A stretch of 64,000 bases of DNA from the NCBI GenBank assembly GCA_900541665.1, contig UQKV01000007.1, positions 4,036 to 68,035 of the forward strand, read 5' to 3'. Position numbers and translations under genes: made by a program. Positions 53,462 to 61,038 of the stretch are shown here, piece by piece (the stretch's first letter is position 1; the number at the start of each line of letters is the position of its first letter). A model generated the notes under the pieces. It made no database searches, was not told where the DNA came from, and saw only the letters and a program-made list of their open reading frames with translations. Origin of the DNA: an uncultured Collinsella sp. GTDB taxonomy: Bacteria; Actinomycetota; Coriobacteriia; Coriobacteriales; Coriobacteriaceae.

Positions 53462-53495
53462 CTTAAGGCAAACAACTAAAACGAAGTATCAGCGT

Positions 53496-53526
53496 GAAGG
53501 GACCCGTGTCTAACACGGGTCCCTTC
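53496..53526 (+). terminator. Terminator after the XRE regulator gene
   Basis: GAAGGGACCCGTG and CACGGGTCCCTTC are followed by TTTTAG. Confidence 0.9.
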
Positions 53527-53538
53527 TTTTAGATTATC

Positions 53539-53568
53539 TTGACAAATACGAGTTATCGAAAAACAATA
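53539..53568 (+). promoter_or_regulatory. Promoter and overlapping operator of the ABC transporter genes
   Basis: TTGACA (53539-53544) is 17 bases from AACAAT (53562-53567). The operator half-site TCGAAAAACAATA (53556-53568) covers the -10 region, so binding would block transcription. Confidence 0.5.
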
Positions 53569-53605
53569 ACAACCATGGAAAACGATAAAGGAAAGAAGGA
53601 ACGAT

Positions 53606-54367
53606 ATGAGCGGTTTTTCTATCAAGCAGAATGGGGGTCCAATGAACGCATCAGCGATAAAGCTATCAAAAGTTTCAAAACGCTACGGGAAACGGCACGT
53701 TTTGCATGACGTTTCCTTCGAGGTGCATCAGTCTGAGCTCTGTGCCCTTGTCGGTGCAAACGGTGTGGGCAAAAGCACGCTTATTAAAATCGTCTTGGGC
53801 CTCTGCGAGCCATCTTCGGGGAGCGTGGAGCTCTTTGGAGGCAAATCAAAAAGAGAGCTTGGCCTGATGCGGACGCGTGTCGGCTATGTGCCAGATTCCA
53901 GTGGAGCATACCAATCCCTCAGTGCGGTTGAGAATCTCCAAATCCGATGTTCGGAATGGGGGCTTGATGCGAATCGTGAGATTCCTCGCGTTTTGAGCCT
54001 AGTTGGACTGGATGCCGATGAGAAAAAGAACGTGAGCAGTTTTTCTCTGGGAATGAAACGGCGGCTGGATATAGCTACGGCTTTGTTGGGTGACACTGAT
54101 CTGCTTATTTTTGATGAGCCAGCGAACGGGTTGGACCCGCTGGGCATCGAGAGTATATGGGCTCTTATCGGTCGATTGAATCGAGAACAGGGTAAGACCA
54201 TGCTCATCTCTAGCCATGATTTGGATGAGTTGGCATCAGTTGCAACAAGTTGCGTGTTTATCCATGACGGCGAACTGCTGAAAAAGGAACCGATGGACGT
54301 CATAAGGGATGAGGCATCGTCCCTAAAAGAGTATTACAGGCGCTTGATGAAGGCGGTCTCGCTATGA
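53606..54367 (+). CDS. ABC transporter ATP-binding protein (BcrA / lantibiotic-immunity type)
   Basis: A 253-residue ATPase: Walker A GANGVGKST (~50-58), signature FSLGMKRRLDIATALL, Walker B LLIFDEPANGLDPLGIE, and the switch His in ISSHD. The FSLGMKRR signature and C-terminal SLKEYYRRLM are typical of BcrA/NukF/LanF ATPases used in self-protection or bacitracin resistance. Two integral membrane genes follow and overlap. Start ATG with AAAGAAGGAACG upstream; a second ATG 12 codons later is possible. Confidence 0.88.
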   Translation: MSGFSIKQNGGPMNASAIKLSKVSKRYGKRHVLHDVSFEVHQSELCALVGANGVGKSTLIKIVLGLCEPSSGSVELFGGKSKRELGLMRTRVGYVPDSSGAYQSLSAVENLQIRCSEWGLDANREIPRVLSLVGLDADEKKNVSSFSLGMKRRLDIATALLGDTDLLIFDEPANGLDPLGIESIWALIGRLNREQGKTMLISSHDLDELASVATSCVFIHDGELLKKEPMDVIRDEASSLKEYYRRLMKAVSL

Positions 54368-55188
54368 AGCGGGCGATCCATCCCATAAAGGCAGATATGA
54401 TGCGTTTGCACAGGATATTTCCGGCGAAGTTTGGTCTTGCGCTTATGCTGGCGTTCGGCCTTCTCTTCGGCATCTTTCAAAAAAACGGAACAACGTTGCT
54501 CGCCTCTGGTAATAGCGTTTTTGGGGAGGATATTGGCTTCTGCTGGAATGTAATCGATCCTTCTGCACCCGATGAGTCCCTTGTGCGTAGCGCCTTTGCC
54601 GGCACATCTCTGCTTGTGCCGCTCATCGTTTGCCTGGTAATTCTACAGGAGCGTGGCTATGAAGAGGGCTGCCGAATTTCTTTGGCAAGAGGTCTCAACC
54701 GCTTTTATGGGGCTCTAGCCCATGCATTTTCGTCTGCTTTAATAATTGGCGCAGCATATAGTGCGCTTTGCCTTCTTCTTTTTGCAATAGCCATAATACG
54801 TGGAGGGCATAACTACTCGCACGACATGCTAACTGTATTTTTGCCTGCAATGATAGTCAACGCCGTATTGGTGATATCGGTTGCGTTGGAGACGACGACC
54901 ATCTATCGGATTACAAGCAGCGCCGTATTTAGCGGGGCTGTGGTAATAATCGGATTTGTCATGAGCTTGACGCTCTACGGAACTTACCTTCAGACGCCCA
55001 TACCGTCCTTGCGATGGATCTTCTTTCTTCCGGGGCCGTACCTTGGAGTCGGATGTGCCCTTGGGTATAGCGATATGGGGCAGCTGACACTTCTGGGATA
55101 TGGCGTGGCAGCCAGCTGTCTATCGGTATTGATTTACGCTCTCGTGAGCTTTCGTGCTGGGGGTGTGCTCAATGGCTCGTCAGATTAA
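54364..55188 (+). CDS. ABC transporter permease subunit (first)
   Basis: A 274-residue protein with about six membrane spans, consistent with the permease of a lantibiotic-immunity/ABC-2 type transporter, although the sequence match is weak. Start ATG overlaps the ATPase stop by 4 bases (ATGA). Between spans 1 and 2 lies an external loop of about 45 residues (SGNSVFGEDIGFCWNVIDPSAPDESLV). Codons such as AGA and ATA are common here, unlike the surrounding chromosome. Confidence 0.7.
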   Translation: MKRAIHPIKADMMRLHRIFPAKFGLALMLAFGLLFGIFQKNGTTLLASGNSVFGEDIGFCWNVIDPSAPDESLVRSAFAGTSLLVPLIVCLVILQERGYEEGCRISLARGLNRFYGALAHAFSSALIIGAAYSALCLLLFAIAIIRGGHNYSHDMLTVFLPAMIVNAVLVISVALETTTIYRITSSAVFSGAVVIIGFVMSLTLYGTYLQTPIPSLRWIFFLPGPYLGVGCALGYSDMGQLTLLGYGVAASCLSVLIYALVSFRAGGVLNGSSD

Positions 55189-55990
55189 AAGACTTCTCCA
55201 GTCAGAATTGAAGCATGTGAGCAAATGGGCGTACGCCTTAATCTTGGTAATTTATGCGTGCATGGTGGCATTGCAGCTTAATTCTTTCCCGATGTGGTTC
55301 TGTAGCCTCCGTGAGAACAGTTTCTTGGGCTTTTTCCCAGACCCGACGCTCCGGCTGTCGGCAGAGGATGTCCTTCTATTTGGTAATGCAGAGGTTTTTC
55401 GTGGGCTGCTGTTCAACGTAGCCCCGTTGGCTCATGCATTGTTCTTTCCGTTCATCGCGGCTTGTATTGTGCCGCGCTTTGTCAGTTCGGGCTTTATTGA
55501 GGAACCGTGGGGGTTGTCGGAGGCTCGGGGTGGGAAGCGTGTGTGCGCTATCGTTGCGCGAGTGGTGCTGTCTTCTTTTGCCCTTTTGGGCGCGTTTATC
55601 CTGTCGAGTGTCGTTTTGTACTGTCTTAACTGCGTAATCGTTTTGGATGCTTGGCAGTATTTCAACCTGAATATTTTTTGCTATCGACTTCTTCTGGCGA
55701 GTGTCGTCTGCCTTGCATACGTGGTCTCTTGCGTGATCGTTGTTTCCTATTTTGGGTCCGGCTTCGGTCCGATTGGCATGCTGTTGCTTGTCAATGTTGT
55801 AGCGATCTACATACAGCTCGGGGCCAATTCCATGCTTCCGCTTCCAGCCTCGATGCTCATGTGGATTTGTGGCGTGACCCCGTTGGGGAATAGTCAATGC
55901 ATTTCGATTCTAATTGACTGCCTAATAAACGTAGCAAGCGTTTTTGCCATTTGCTTTACCGTCGACCGATTGCGGTCGAGATTTCTTTGA
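55172..55990 (+). CDS. ABC transporter permease subunit (second)
   Basis: A 272-residue membrane protein with about six spans and a cytoplasmic N-terminus (MARQIKRLLQSELKHVSKWA). Its ATG at 55172 lies inside the previous gene (17-base overlap). It is not clearly homologous to the first permease by eye, but length, topology and position fit the second membrane subunit, as in LanE/LanG pairs. The C-terminus FTVDRLRSRFL is basic. Confidence 0.65.
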   Translation: MARQIKRLLQSELKHVSKWAYALILVIYACMVALQLNSFPMWFCSLRENSFLGFFPDPTLRLSAEDVLLFGNAEVFRGLLFNVAPLAHALFFPFIAACIVPRFVSSGFIEEPWGLSEARGGKRVCAIVARVVLSSFALLGAFILSSVVLYCLNCVIVLDAWQYFNLNIFCYRLLLASVVCLAYVVSCVIVVSYFGSGFGPIGMLLLVNVVAIYIQLGANSMLPLPASMLMWICGVTPLGNSQCISILIDCLINVASVFAICFTVDRLRSRFL

Positions 55991-56032
55991 TTGCTTGTGA
56001 GGGATAATCATACCGAGCATACCAAATACAGG

Positions 56033-56066
56033 GGGGGGCGGGCACCGTGGCTGGTGTCCGCCCCCC
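56033..56066. terminator. Hairpin between convergent ABC permease and hydrolase genes
   Basis: GGGGGGCGGGCACC and GGTGTCCGCCCCCC (one mismatch) form a long stem around GTGGCT. It can serve both strands, though the following T content is low. Confidence 0.65.
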
Positions 56067-56100
56067 GGCATGGAAGGTTTAAGCCTGCGTGATTCGCGAG

Positions 56101-56910
56101 CTAGCGGGCCTGCTTTACCTTGGCCGCCGCCTCGACAAACGACTTCCACAGGTTAAAGTCGGTCTCGAGCGTCTTCCACGTGTACTCAGGGTGCCATTGC
56201 ACGCCTAGGCAGAAGGGTTGCCCCTCGACCTCGATGCACTCGGGAACGCCGTCGGTTGCCTTGGCGACCAAGCGCGTGCTCTTACCCAGACGGTCGACGC
56301 AGCAGTGGTGTGCGGAGTTGGTCTGGATCAGCCTGTGCCCGCCAACCGCGCGCTCCAGCAGCGAGCCCGGCATGACCTCGACAGGGTGTACGGGGTCGTT
56401 GAGCACGTGGGTATGGCGCCACTGCGTGCGGCCCTCGCGAGCGCCCAGGCTCGGCACGTCCATGCACAGGGTGCCGCCAGTGGCGACGTTGAGCAGCTGC
56501 GTGCCGCGGCAGGTGGTAAAGAGCGGCTTTTTAGCACGGAGCACCTCGCCGACCAGCTTAAACTCAAAACGGTCGCGAATCTCGCAGCAGAGGGTGGGGT
56601 CGTAGGGTCGATCATCGCCCCAGCGCTTGGGGTTGACGTCCGGGCCGCCGGGAATAGCGATACCGTCAGCGATTTCCACGTAATGACGGATAACATCGAC
56701 GTCTTCGGTAATAGACATCTGCAGCGGCAGGCCGCCGGCGGCAAGGATGGCATCGACAAAGACGCTGGCGATCTCCTCGTTGGGGGAGAGCGTCTCGCTC
56801 AAAAACGGCTTCGCCTCTTCCCAGCGCGGCGCGACGAGGATGAGTGGGCGGTTGGCGGGGGCGACGTCGACGTGCGGGGTGTATGACGATGAAGTGCGAG
56901 TTCCGATCAT
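56101..56910 (-). CDS. Class I glutamine-amidotransferase-like hydrolase (gamma-glutamyl-GABA hydrolase, PuuD family)
   Basis: A 269-residue stand-alone amidotransferase-like protein. AIPGGPDVNPKRWGD is the substrate loop, TTCRGTQLLNVATGG carries the catalytic Cys (~130), and GVQWHPEYTW the His-Glu pair (~238). PuuD members hydrolyse gamma-glutamyl-GABA in putrescine breakdown, but many paralogues act on other gamma-glutamyl amides. It precedes a glutamate-type ABC importer on the same strand, which may be functionally related. No other puu genes are in the window. Confidence 0.85.
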   Translation of the reverse strand: MIGTRTSSSYTPHVDVAPANRPLILVAPRWEEAKPFLSETLSPNEEIASVFVDAILAAGGLPLQMSITEDVDVIRHYVEIADGIAIPGGPDVNPKRWGDDRPYDPTLCCEIRDRFEFKLVGEVLRAKKPLFTTCRGTQLLNVATGGTLCMDVPSLGAREGRTQWRHTHVLNDPVHPVEVMPGSLLERAVGGHRLIQTNSAHHCCVDRLGKSTRLVAKATDGVPECIEVEGQPFCLGVQWHPEYTWKTLETDFNLWKSFVEAAAKVKQAR

Positions 56911-56961
56911 AGGTGTAGCTTTCGAGTTTGGATGGGCATGGCGGGCGGGTGGGCGGTCTGG

Positions 56962-57726
56962 TTAGTGGCCCTTGATGGAGTTGAGGAAGTCCTGGGCGCG
57001 CTTGGTCTGGGGATGGTCGAAGAACTCGTCGGGTGTGCTGGTTTCCACGATCTGGCCGTCGGCCATAAACACGACGCGATCGGCCACGCGGCGGGCGAAG
57101 TTCATCTCGTGCGTGATGACGATCATCGTCATGCCCTGCTGGGCCAGACGGACCATGACCTCGAGCACCTCGTTGATCATCTCGGGATCGAGGGCGCTCG
57201 TGGGTTCGTCAAAAAGCATGGCCTTGGGTTGCATGGCGAGTGAACGGGCGATGGCCACACGCTGTTGCTGGCCGCCCGAGAGCTGTGCAGGCACCTTATC
57301 GGCCTGCTCGGCAACGCCCACGCGGCTCAGCAGATCCATGGCGCGCTCGCGGGCCTCGTCCTTGGAGACGCCCAGCACATCGACCGGTCCCAGCATGACG
57401 TTCTGCAGTACGGTCATATGTGCGAACAGGTTGAACTGCTGAAACACCATGCCCAGCTCGGCACGCATGCGGGCAAGATCCTTGCCTTCCTGCGGCAGGG
57501 GCTCGCCCTCGATGAGGATCTCGCCCGAGTCGATAGTTTCCAGGCGGTTGATGGTGCGGCACATGGTCGACTTGCCCGAGCCCGAGGGACCGATCACAAC
57601 GACGACCTCGCCGCGGTCGACCGAGAGATTGATGTCGTTGAGGACGTGTAGATCGCCATAGTGCTTATCGACGTGTCTGAGCTCGATCAGCGGCTGATTG
57701 CCGGTGGAAGAGGTGCTCTGTGCCAT
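56962..57726 (-). CDS. Amino acid ABC transporter ATP-binding protein (GlnQ/GluA type)
   Basis: A 254-residue importer ATPase: Walker A GPSGSGKST (~50), signature LSGGQQQRVAIARSL, Walker B AMLFDEPTSALDPEM, and switch His in VITHE. VFQQFNLFAHMTVLQNV is typical of polar amino acid importers. Last gene of the operon binding protein-permease-permease-ATPase. Confidence 0.93.
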   Translation of the reverse strand: MAQSTSSTGNQPLIELRHVDKHYGDLHVLNDINLSVDRGEVVVVIGPSGSGKSTMCRTINRLETIDSGEILIEGEPLPQEGKDLARMRAELGMVFQQFNLFAHMTVLQNVMLGPVDVLGVSKDEARERAMDLLSRVGVAEQADKVPAQLSGGQQQRVAIARSLAMQPKAMLFDEPTSALDPEMINEVLEVMVRLAQQGMTMIVITHEMNFARRVADRVVFMADGQIVETSTPDEFFDHPQTKRAQDFLNSIKGH

Positions 57727-57762
57727 GGTGCTCGGCTCCTTATGACTCGAAATGGTAAGGCG

Positions 57763-58596
57763 TTAGCGGATGATGGTCGCGCCGGTCTTGTGCGAAACGT
57801 AGACAGCGGCCTTGTTGATCGCGACGTTGATGAGGATGTAGATGACCGCGATAACCAGGTAGACCGACACGAGGGCGTCGTAGTTGGTAATGAGCACGCG
57901 GGCGTTTTGCATGAGATCGGGGTAGCTCACCACATAGGCGACGGTGGTGTCTTTGACTACGACCACAAGCTGTGAAATCAAGGACGGAATGATAAACCGG
58001 ATAGCCTGCGGCAACACGATTTTAAAGGTGATTTTAGCTTTGGAGAGACCGAGTGCCTGGGCTGCCTCGACCTGACCGCGCGGCACGGCGTTGACGCCGG
58101 CGCGGAAGATCTCGGCAAGTACACCGGCTGCAGCAAGCGCGACGGGAAGCGTGAGCATCCAAAACGACGGCAGCGCGATCTTGTACTGGGGCAGCACCAA
58201 AAAGAAGAAGTAGATGAACAGCAGGCTCGGCACGCCGCGGAAGAAATCGGTGAGCACGCGGCAGACCAGCTGCAGCGGCTTGATGCCGCTGGTGCGGCCG
58301 AGCATAAGGGCTAAGCCCAGTACCAGCGCAATGACGCCGGCGGTGAGTGCGACTTTAACGGTGCCCTCAAAGCCGGCAAGCAGGAACTTCCAGGTGGTGA
58401 GGTGCGTAAAGAAATACCAGTAGTGGACTGAAAGCTGACCGGTCACATAAAAGCGCTGCAGGACCAGAGCGATGAGCGCGGCCACGGCAACGAGCGAAAT
58501 GGCGGTGCCGATGCGGATCTTGGCGCGCATCTTGGGGCCGGGAGCCTCGTAGAGCGCATCGCGCATGGTAAGTGCAGGGGAGGAATGCTTGCTCAT
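57763..58596 (-). CDS. Amino acid ABC transporter permease (second)
   Basis: A 277-residue His/Glu/Gln/Arg-family permease with five or six spans. The cytoplasmic EAA-loop is visible as RGQVEAAQALGLSKAKITFKIVLPQAIRFIIP. It overlaps the upstream permease gene by 4 bases. A charged N-terminal extension of about 30 residues precedes the first span. Together with the neighbouring permease it forms the channel. Confidence 0.92.
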   Translation of the reverse strand: MSKHSSPALTMRDALYEAPGPKMRAKIRIGTAISLVAVAALIALVLQRFYVTGQLSVHYWYFFTHLTTWKFLLAGFEGTVKVALTAGVIALVLGLALMLGRTSGIKPLQLVCRVLTDFFRGVPSLLFIYFFFLVLPQYKIALPSFWMLTLPVALAAAGVLAEIFRAGVNAVPRGQVEAAQALGLSKAKITFKIVLPQAIRFIIPSLISQLVVVVKDTTVAYVVSYPDLMQNARVLITNYDALVSVYLVIAVIYILINVAINKAAVYVSHKTGATIIR

Positions 58597-59252
58597 CGGA
58601 GGATCCTCACCTTCTTATCGACGTAGTTGCCAATGTGGCTCACCACAAAGGCCGTGCCCAGGTAGCCGAGCGCCGAGATAAAGAACGCGGCGACGCCGCC
58701 AAGTGAGCGCGTGTTGATATAGCTCACCACGCCGGTGAGCTCCTGCGGTTTAAGCGGCACCTGGCTGCCGAGCGCGGTGGTGAGCATGACGGCGATAAAG
58801 AGGTTCGTCATGGGCAGCACGCTTGAGCGCAGTGCCTGCGGAATCACGATCTTGGCGAGGATGCGATTGAAGCTCATGCCCAGCGAGCGGGCAGCTTCCA
58901 CCTGGCCGACGCCGACGGTGTTGATGCCACTCATGAAGTTCTCGGAGCCAAAGGCCGAGCCCAAAAGGACCGTAGCGACGATAACGCAGGTGCGGTAGGG
59001 CAGAACGACCTTGAGCGGCGGCAGCGCGTAGACGACGATGATGAGCAGCGCGATGCCGGGGATGTTACGGAAGACCTGGACATACAGGTCGCCAAAGACG
59101 CGCAGCGGCTTGAGCGGCGACACGCGCATCACAGTGACGGCGACGGCCAGCACCATGGCGATGGCAAACGACTCAAGCGTCATGCCCCAGGTTGCTAGCA
59201 GCGCGTCGATATAGTTCTGGCCATAGAGCGACCAGAGCTCGGAGAGACTCAT
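58593..59252 (-). CDS. Amino acid ABC transporter permease (first)
   Basis: A 219-residue permease with the EAA-loop VGQVEAARSLGMSFNRILAKIVIPQALRSSVLP. About five spans, typical length. It starts 140 bp after the binding-protein gene, with a terminator-like hairpin between them, which probably lowers expression of the membrane and ATPase genes relative to the binding protein. Confidence 0.92.
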   Translation of the reverse strand: MSLSELWSLYGQNYIDALLATWGMTLESFAIAMVLAVAVTVMRVSPLKPLRVFGDLYVQVFRNIPGIALLIIVVYALPPLKVVLPYRTCVIVATVLLGSAFGSENFMSGINTVGVGQVEAARSLGMSFNRILAKIVIPQALRSSVLPMTNLFIAVMLTTALGSQVPLKPQELTGVVSYINTRSLGGVAAFFISALGYLGTAFVVSHIGNYVDKKVRILR

Positions 59253-59276
59253 GCGGACCTCCCGCCGATAAGGAAA

Positions 59277-59302
59277 GGGGCTCCCGTGTGTACGGAAGCC
59301 CC
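59277..59302 (-). terminator. Partial terminator inside the amino acid importer operon
   Basis: On the minus strand, GGGGCTTCCGT and ACGGGAGCCCC form a stem followed by TTTCCTTATC. It lies between the binding-protein and permease genes. Confidence 0.65.
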
Positions 59303-59391
59303 GACAACTCAGTGAGGAAACAGTTTAGCGCAATAAAGCGAATCGTGCGTTTCCGTATGGTTTCGCAGCGGCTGATGCCCAGCTTGCGAGC

Positions 59392-60387
59392 TTAGGCGCC
59401 GACCTCGGGGAGCTCGGGAACATTGGTGTCGCCCGTACGGTCGCCAATGCAGATCTGCCACAGCTCGGTCCAGGTGCCATCGTCCTCGATCTTCTTAAGG
59501 AAGTCGTTGACAAAGGCGACGCCGTCGGAATCGAGCGGCAGGCCGATGCCGTAGGGCTCCTTGCTGCCGAAGGGCTTGCCGGCGATCTTGTACTTGCCCG
59601 GCTCGCGGACCAGGGCGCTCTGCTGCATGTTGTTATCGATGACGTAGGCGTCAACGCGACCTTGCTGGAGTGCCTGGCGGGCCTCCTCGTCGGTCTTGAA
59701 CTCTTGCTGGCTGGCCTTGGGGGCGAACTCCTCCAGGATGGCGGGGCCGTTGGAGCCGGACTGGACGGCGACGTTCTTGTCGGCCAGGTCGTCGACGCTC
59801 TTGATGTCGTCGTTATCGGCAAGCACCAGGATGGCCTGCTGCGTGTAGTAATAGGGACCGGCAAAGGAGACAAGCTTCTTGCGCTCGTCGGTGATGGTGT
59901 AGGTGGCAAAGACGGCGTCGACCTGGCCGTTCTGCAGGACGGACTCGCGCGTGTCCGAGGTCACCTGGGTGATCTCGACCTTGTTCTCGCCCAGGATGTA
60001 GTTGGACAGGAGCTGTGCGATACCGGCGTCGAAGCCGCGGGTCTTGCCGTCTTTCTCGTTGAGGAGGGAGAAGAGCGTGGAAGTCTGGACGCCACCGATC
60101 TTAAAGACGCCGGCGTCCTTGACGGCCGTAGCCCAGGTGCTGGCGGCGATGGCATCGTCATCGGCCTTGGGGCCGTTGTCGACGAGCTTGTCGAATGCCT
60201 TAGCGTCGAGCGTGGTGGAAGCCTCGGTATCCTCGGAGCTCTTGGTGGAGCCGGCGGCGGAACCCTTGTCGGCCTCGGCGCTGGTGTCGGAGCAGCCGGC
60301 AAGACCAAGGCCGGCGACGGTTGCGAAGGTGGCGGCAACGAAGCCGCGGCGGTCGAGAACGACCTGCTGGGAGAGGTTCTTGCTCAT
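59392..60387 (-). CDS. Amino acid (probably glutamate) ABC transporter substrate-binding lipoprotein
   Basis: A 331-residue lipoprotein. The lipobox GLAGC (Cys ~32) follows a DRRGFVA motif that could direct Tat export. After a Ser/Thr/Glu-rich linker, the periplasmic-binding fold begins with VFKIGGVQTSTLFSLLNEKDGKTRGFDAGIAQLL. DAVFATYTITDERKKLVSFAGPYYYTQQAILV is the hallmark of type-II amino-acid binding proteins (GluB/GlnH). First gene of the importer operon. GAAAGGTGTTCTACC before the ATG is the ribosome binding site. Confidence 0.92.
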   Translation of the reverse strand: MSKNLSQQVVLDRRGFVAATFATVAGLGLAGCSDTSAEADKGSAAGSTKSSEDTEASTTLDAKAFDKLVDNGPKADDDAIAASTWATAVKDAGVFKIGGVQTSTLFSLLNEKDGKTRGFDAGIAQLLSNYILGENKVEITQVTSDTRESVLQNGQVDAVFATYTITDERKKLVSFAGPYYYTQQAILVLADNDDIKSVDDLADKNVAVQSGSNGPAILEEFAPKASQQEFKTDEEARQALQQGRVDAYVIDNNMQQSALVREPGKYKIAGKPFGSKEPYGIGLPLDSDGVAFVNDFLKKIEDDGTWTELWQICIGDRTGDTNVPELPEVGA

Positions 60388-60501
60388 GGTAGAACACCTT
60401 TCTCAATAAAATCCCTAGCGGTTGAGTAGAGTTATACCCCATTGCGTTCAGACGGGTCAACACGAAATAACTCAGAAACATACTTACCTTATGGGTAATT
60501 C

Positions 60502-60556
60502 TACCTACCAAAAAGGGACAGGTTTATTTTGGCAGGTTTTATCTGGGCAAACGTCG
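60502..60556 (+). repeat. GGGACAGG-core hairpin repeat, copy R6
   Basis: TACCTACCAAAAAGGGACAG continues through GTTTATTTTGGCAGG and TTTTATCTGGGCAAACGTCG. It is almost identical to R1, 55 kb away. Confidence 0.85.
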
Positions 60557-60656
60557 ATTATTACAGCTGAGATAGCGTTTTGCGGACGGCGTGGTCGCTC
60601 GCGGCGGTCGCTATAATGGCGGCAACGTGACGCATATATAAGTAAGGAGATCGCGT

Positions 60657-60695
60657 ATGAACGGTTATTCGTTTTTCGCGCCGACCATGACTTAA
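60657..60695 (+). CDS. Possible 12-residue leader peptide
   Basis: MNGYSFFAPTMT is encoded directly after an excellent ribosome binding site (AAGGAGATCGCGT). A TATAAT box lies at 60612-60617, about 45 bases before the start, although no good -35 partner is visible. The reading frame ends 1 base before the 60697 hairpin. No plus-strand gene lies downstream for 2.3 kb, so what it could regulate is unclear. It may be a relic of an attenuator or a real small peptide. Confidence 0.4.
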   Translation: MNGYSFFAPTMT

Positions 60696-60696
60696 A

Positions 60697-60732
60697 ACCA
60701 CCACAAAGGGGACGGGCGCCTTTGTGGTGGTT
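60697..60732. repeat. Hairpin with GGGGACGGG core
   Basis: AACCACCACAAA and TTTGTGGTGGTT enclose GGGGACGGGCGCC. It is the same plan as the GGGACAGG repeat family with other arms. Confidence 0.7.
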
Positions 60733-60765
60733 CTTGCAGATGTGGTGGCCTGTCTCGCTGCTTTG

Positions 60766-60981
60766 TCTCAATCTGTAACAGTTAGACGAGGAAATGGGCT
60801 CTACCTGTTACAGATCGAGATTTTCTCTTCAGGGGAATTCGAATGTCTCAATCTGTAACATCTGGACGGCCAAAAGGTCCCTATCTGTTACAGATTGAGA
60901 CAAAGGTCTGGGACTAAGATGTCTTATCTCAATCTGTAACAGTTAGACGGAAATTCGGACCCTAGATGTTACAGATTGAGA
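60766..60981. repeat. Three tandem 55-bp hairpins
   Basis: Units 60766-60820, 60846-60900 and 60927-60981 each start TCTCAATCTGTAACA and end TGTTACAGATTGAGA (one mismatch in the first). Loops share GACG...AAA...GG.CC. The period is 80-81 bp. They lie between the amino acid importer operon and the end of dxs. No gene fits this interval apart from the small peptide. Confidence 0.9.
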
Positions 60982-60999
60982 TAATTGCGTCGCGAAAAC

Positions 61000-61038
61000 A
61001 AAAACCTCCGCAGGGGTGCTTCCCTTGCGGAGGTTTTT
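61000..61038 (-). terminator. Terminator of dxs
   Basis: AAAAACCTCCGCA and TGCGGAGGTTTTT form a stem with T-runs on both strands, directly after the dxs stop codon. Confidence 0.9.

Noticed and set aside
60766..60981. CRISPR array
   Set aside because: The repeated units are themselves long palindromes, only three are present, the intervening 25-26 bp are not unique spacers of normal size, and no cas genes are nearby.
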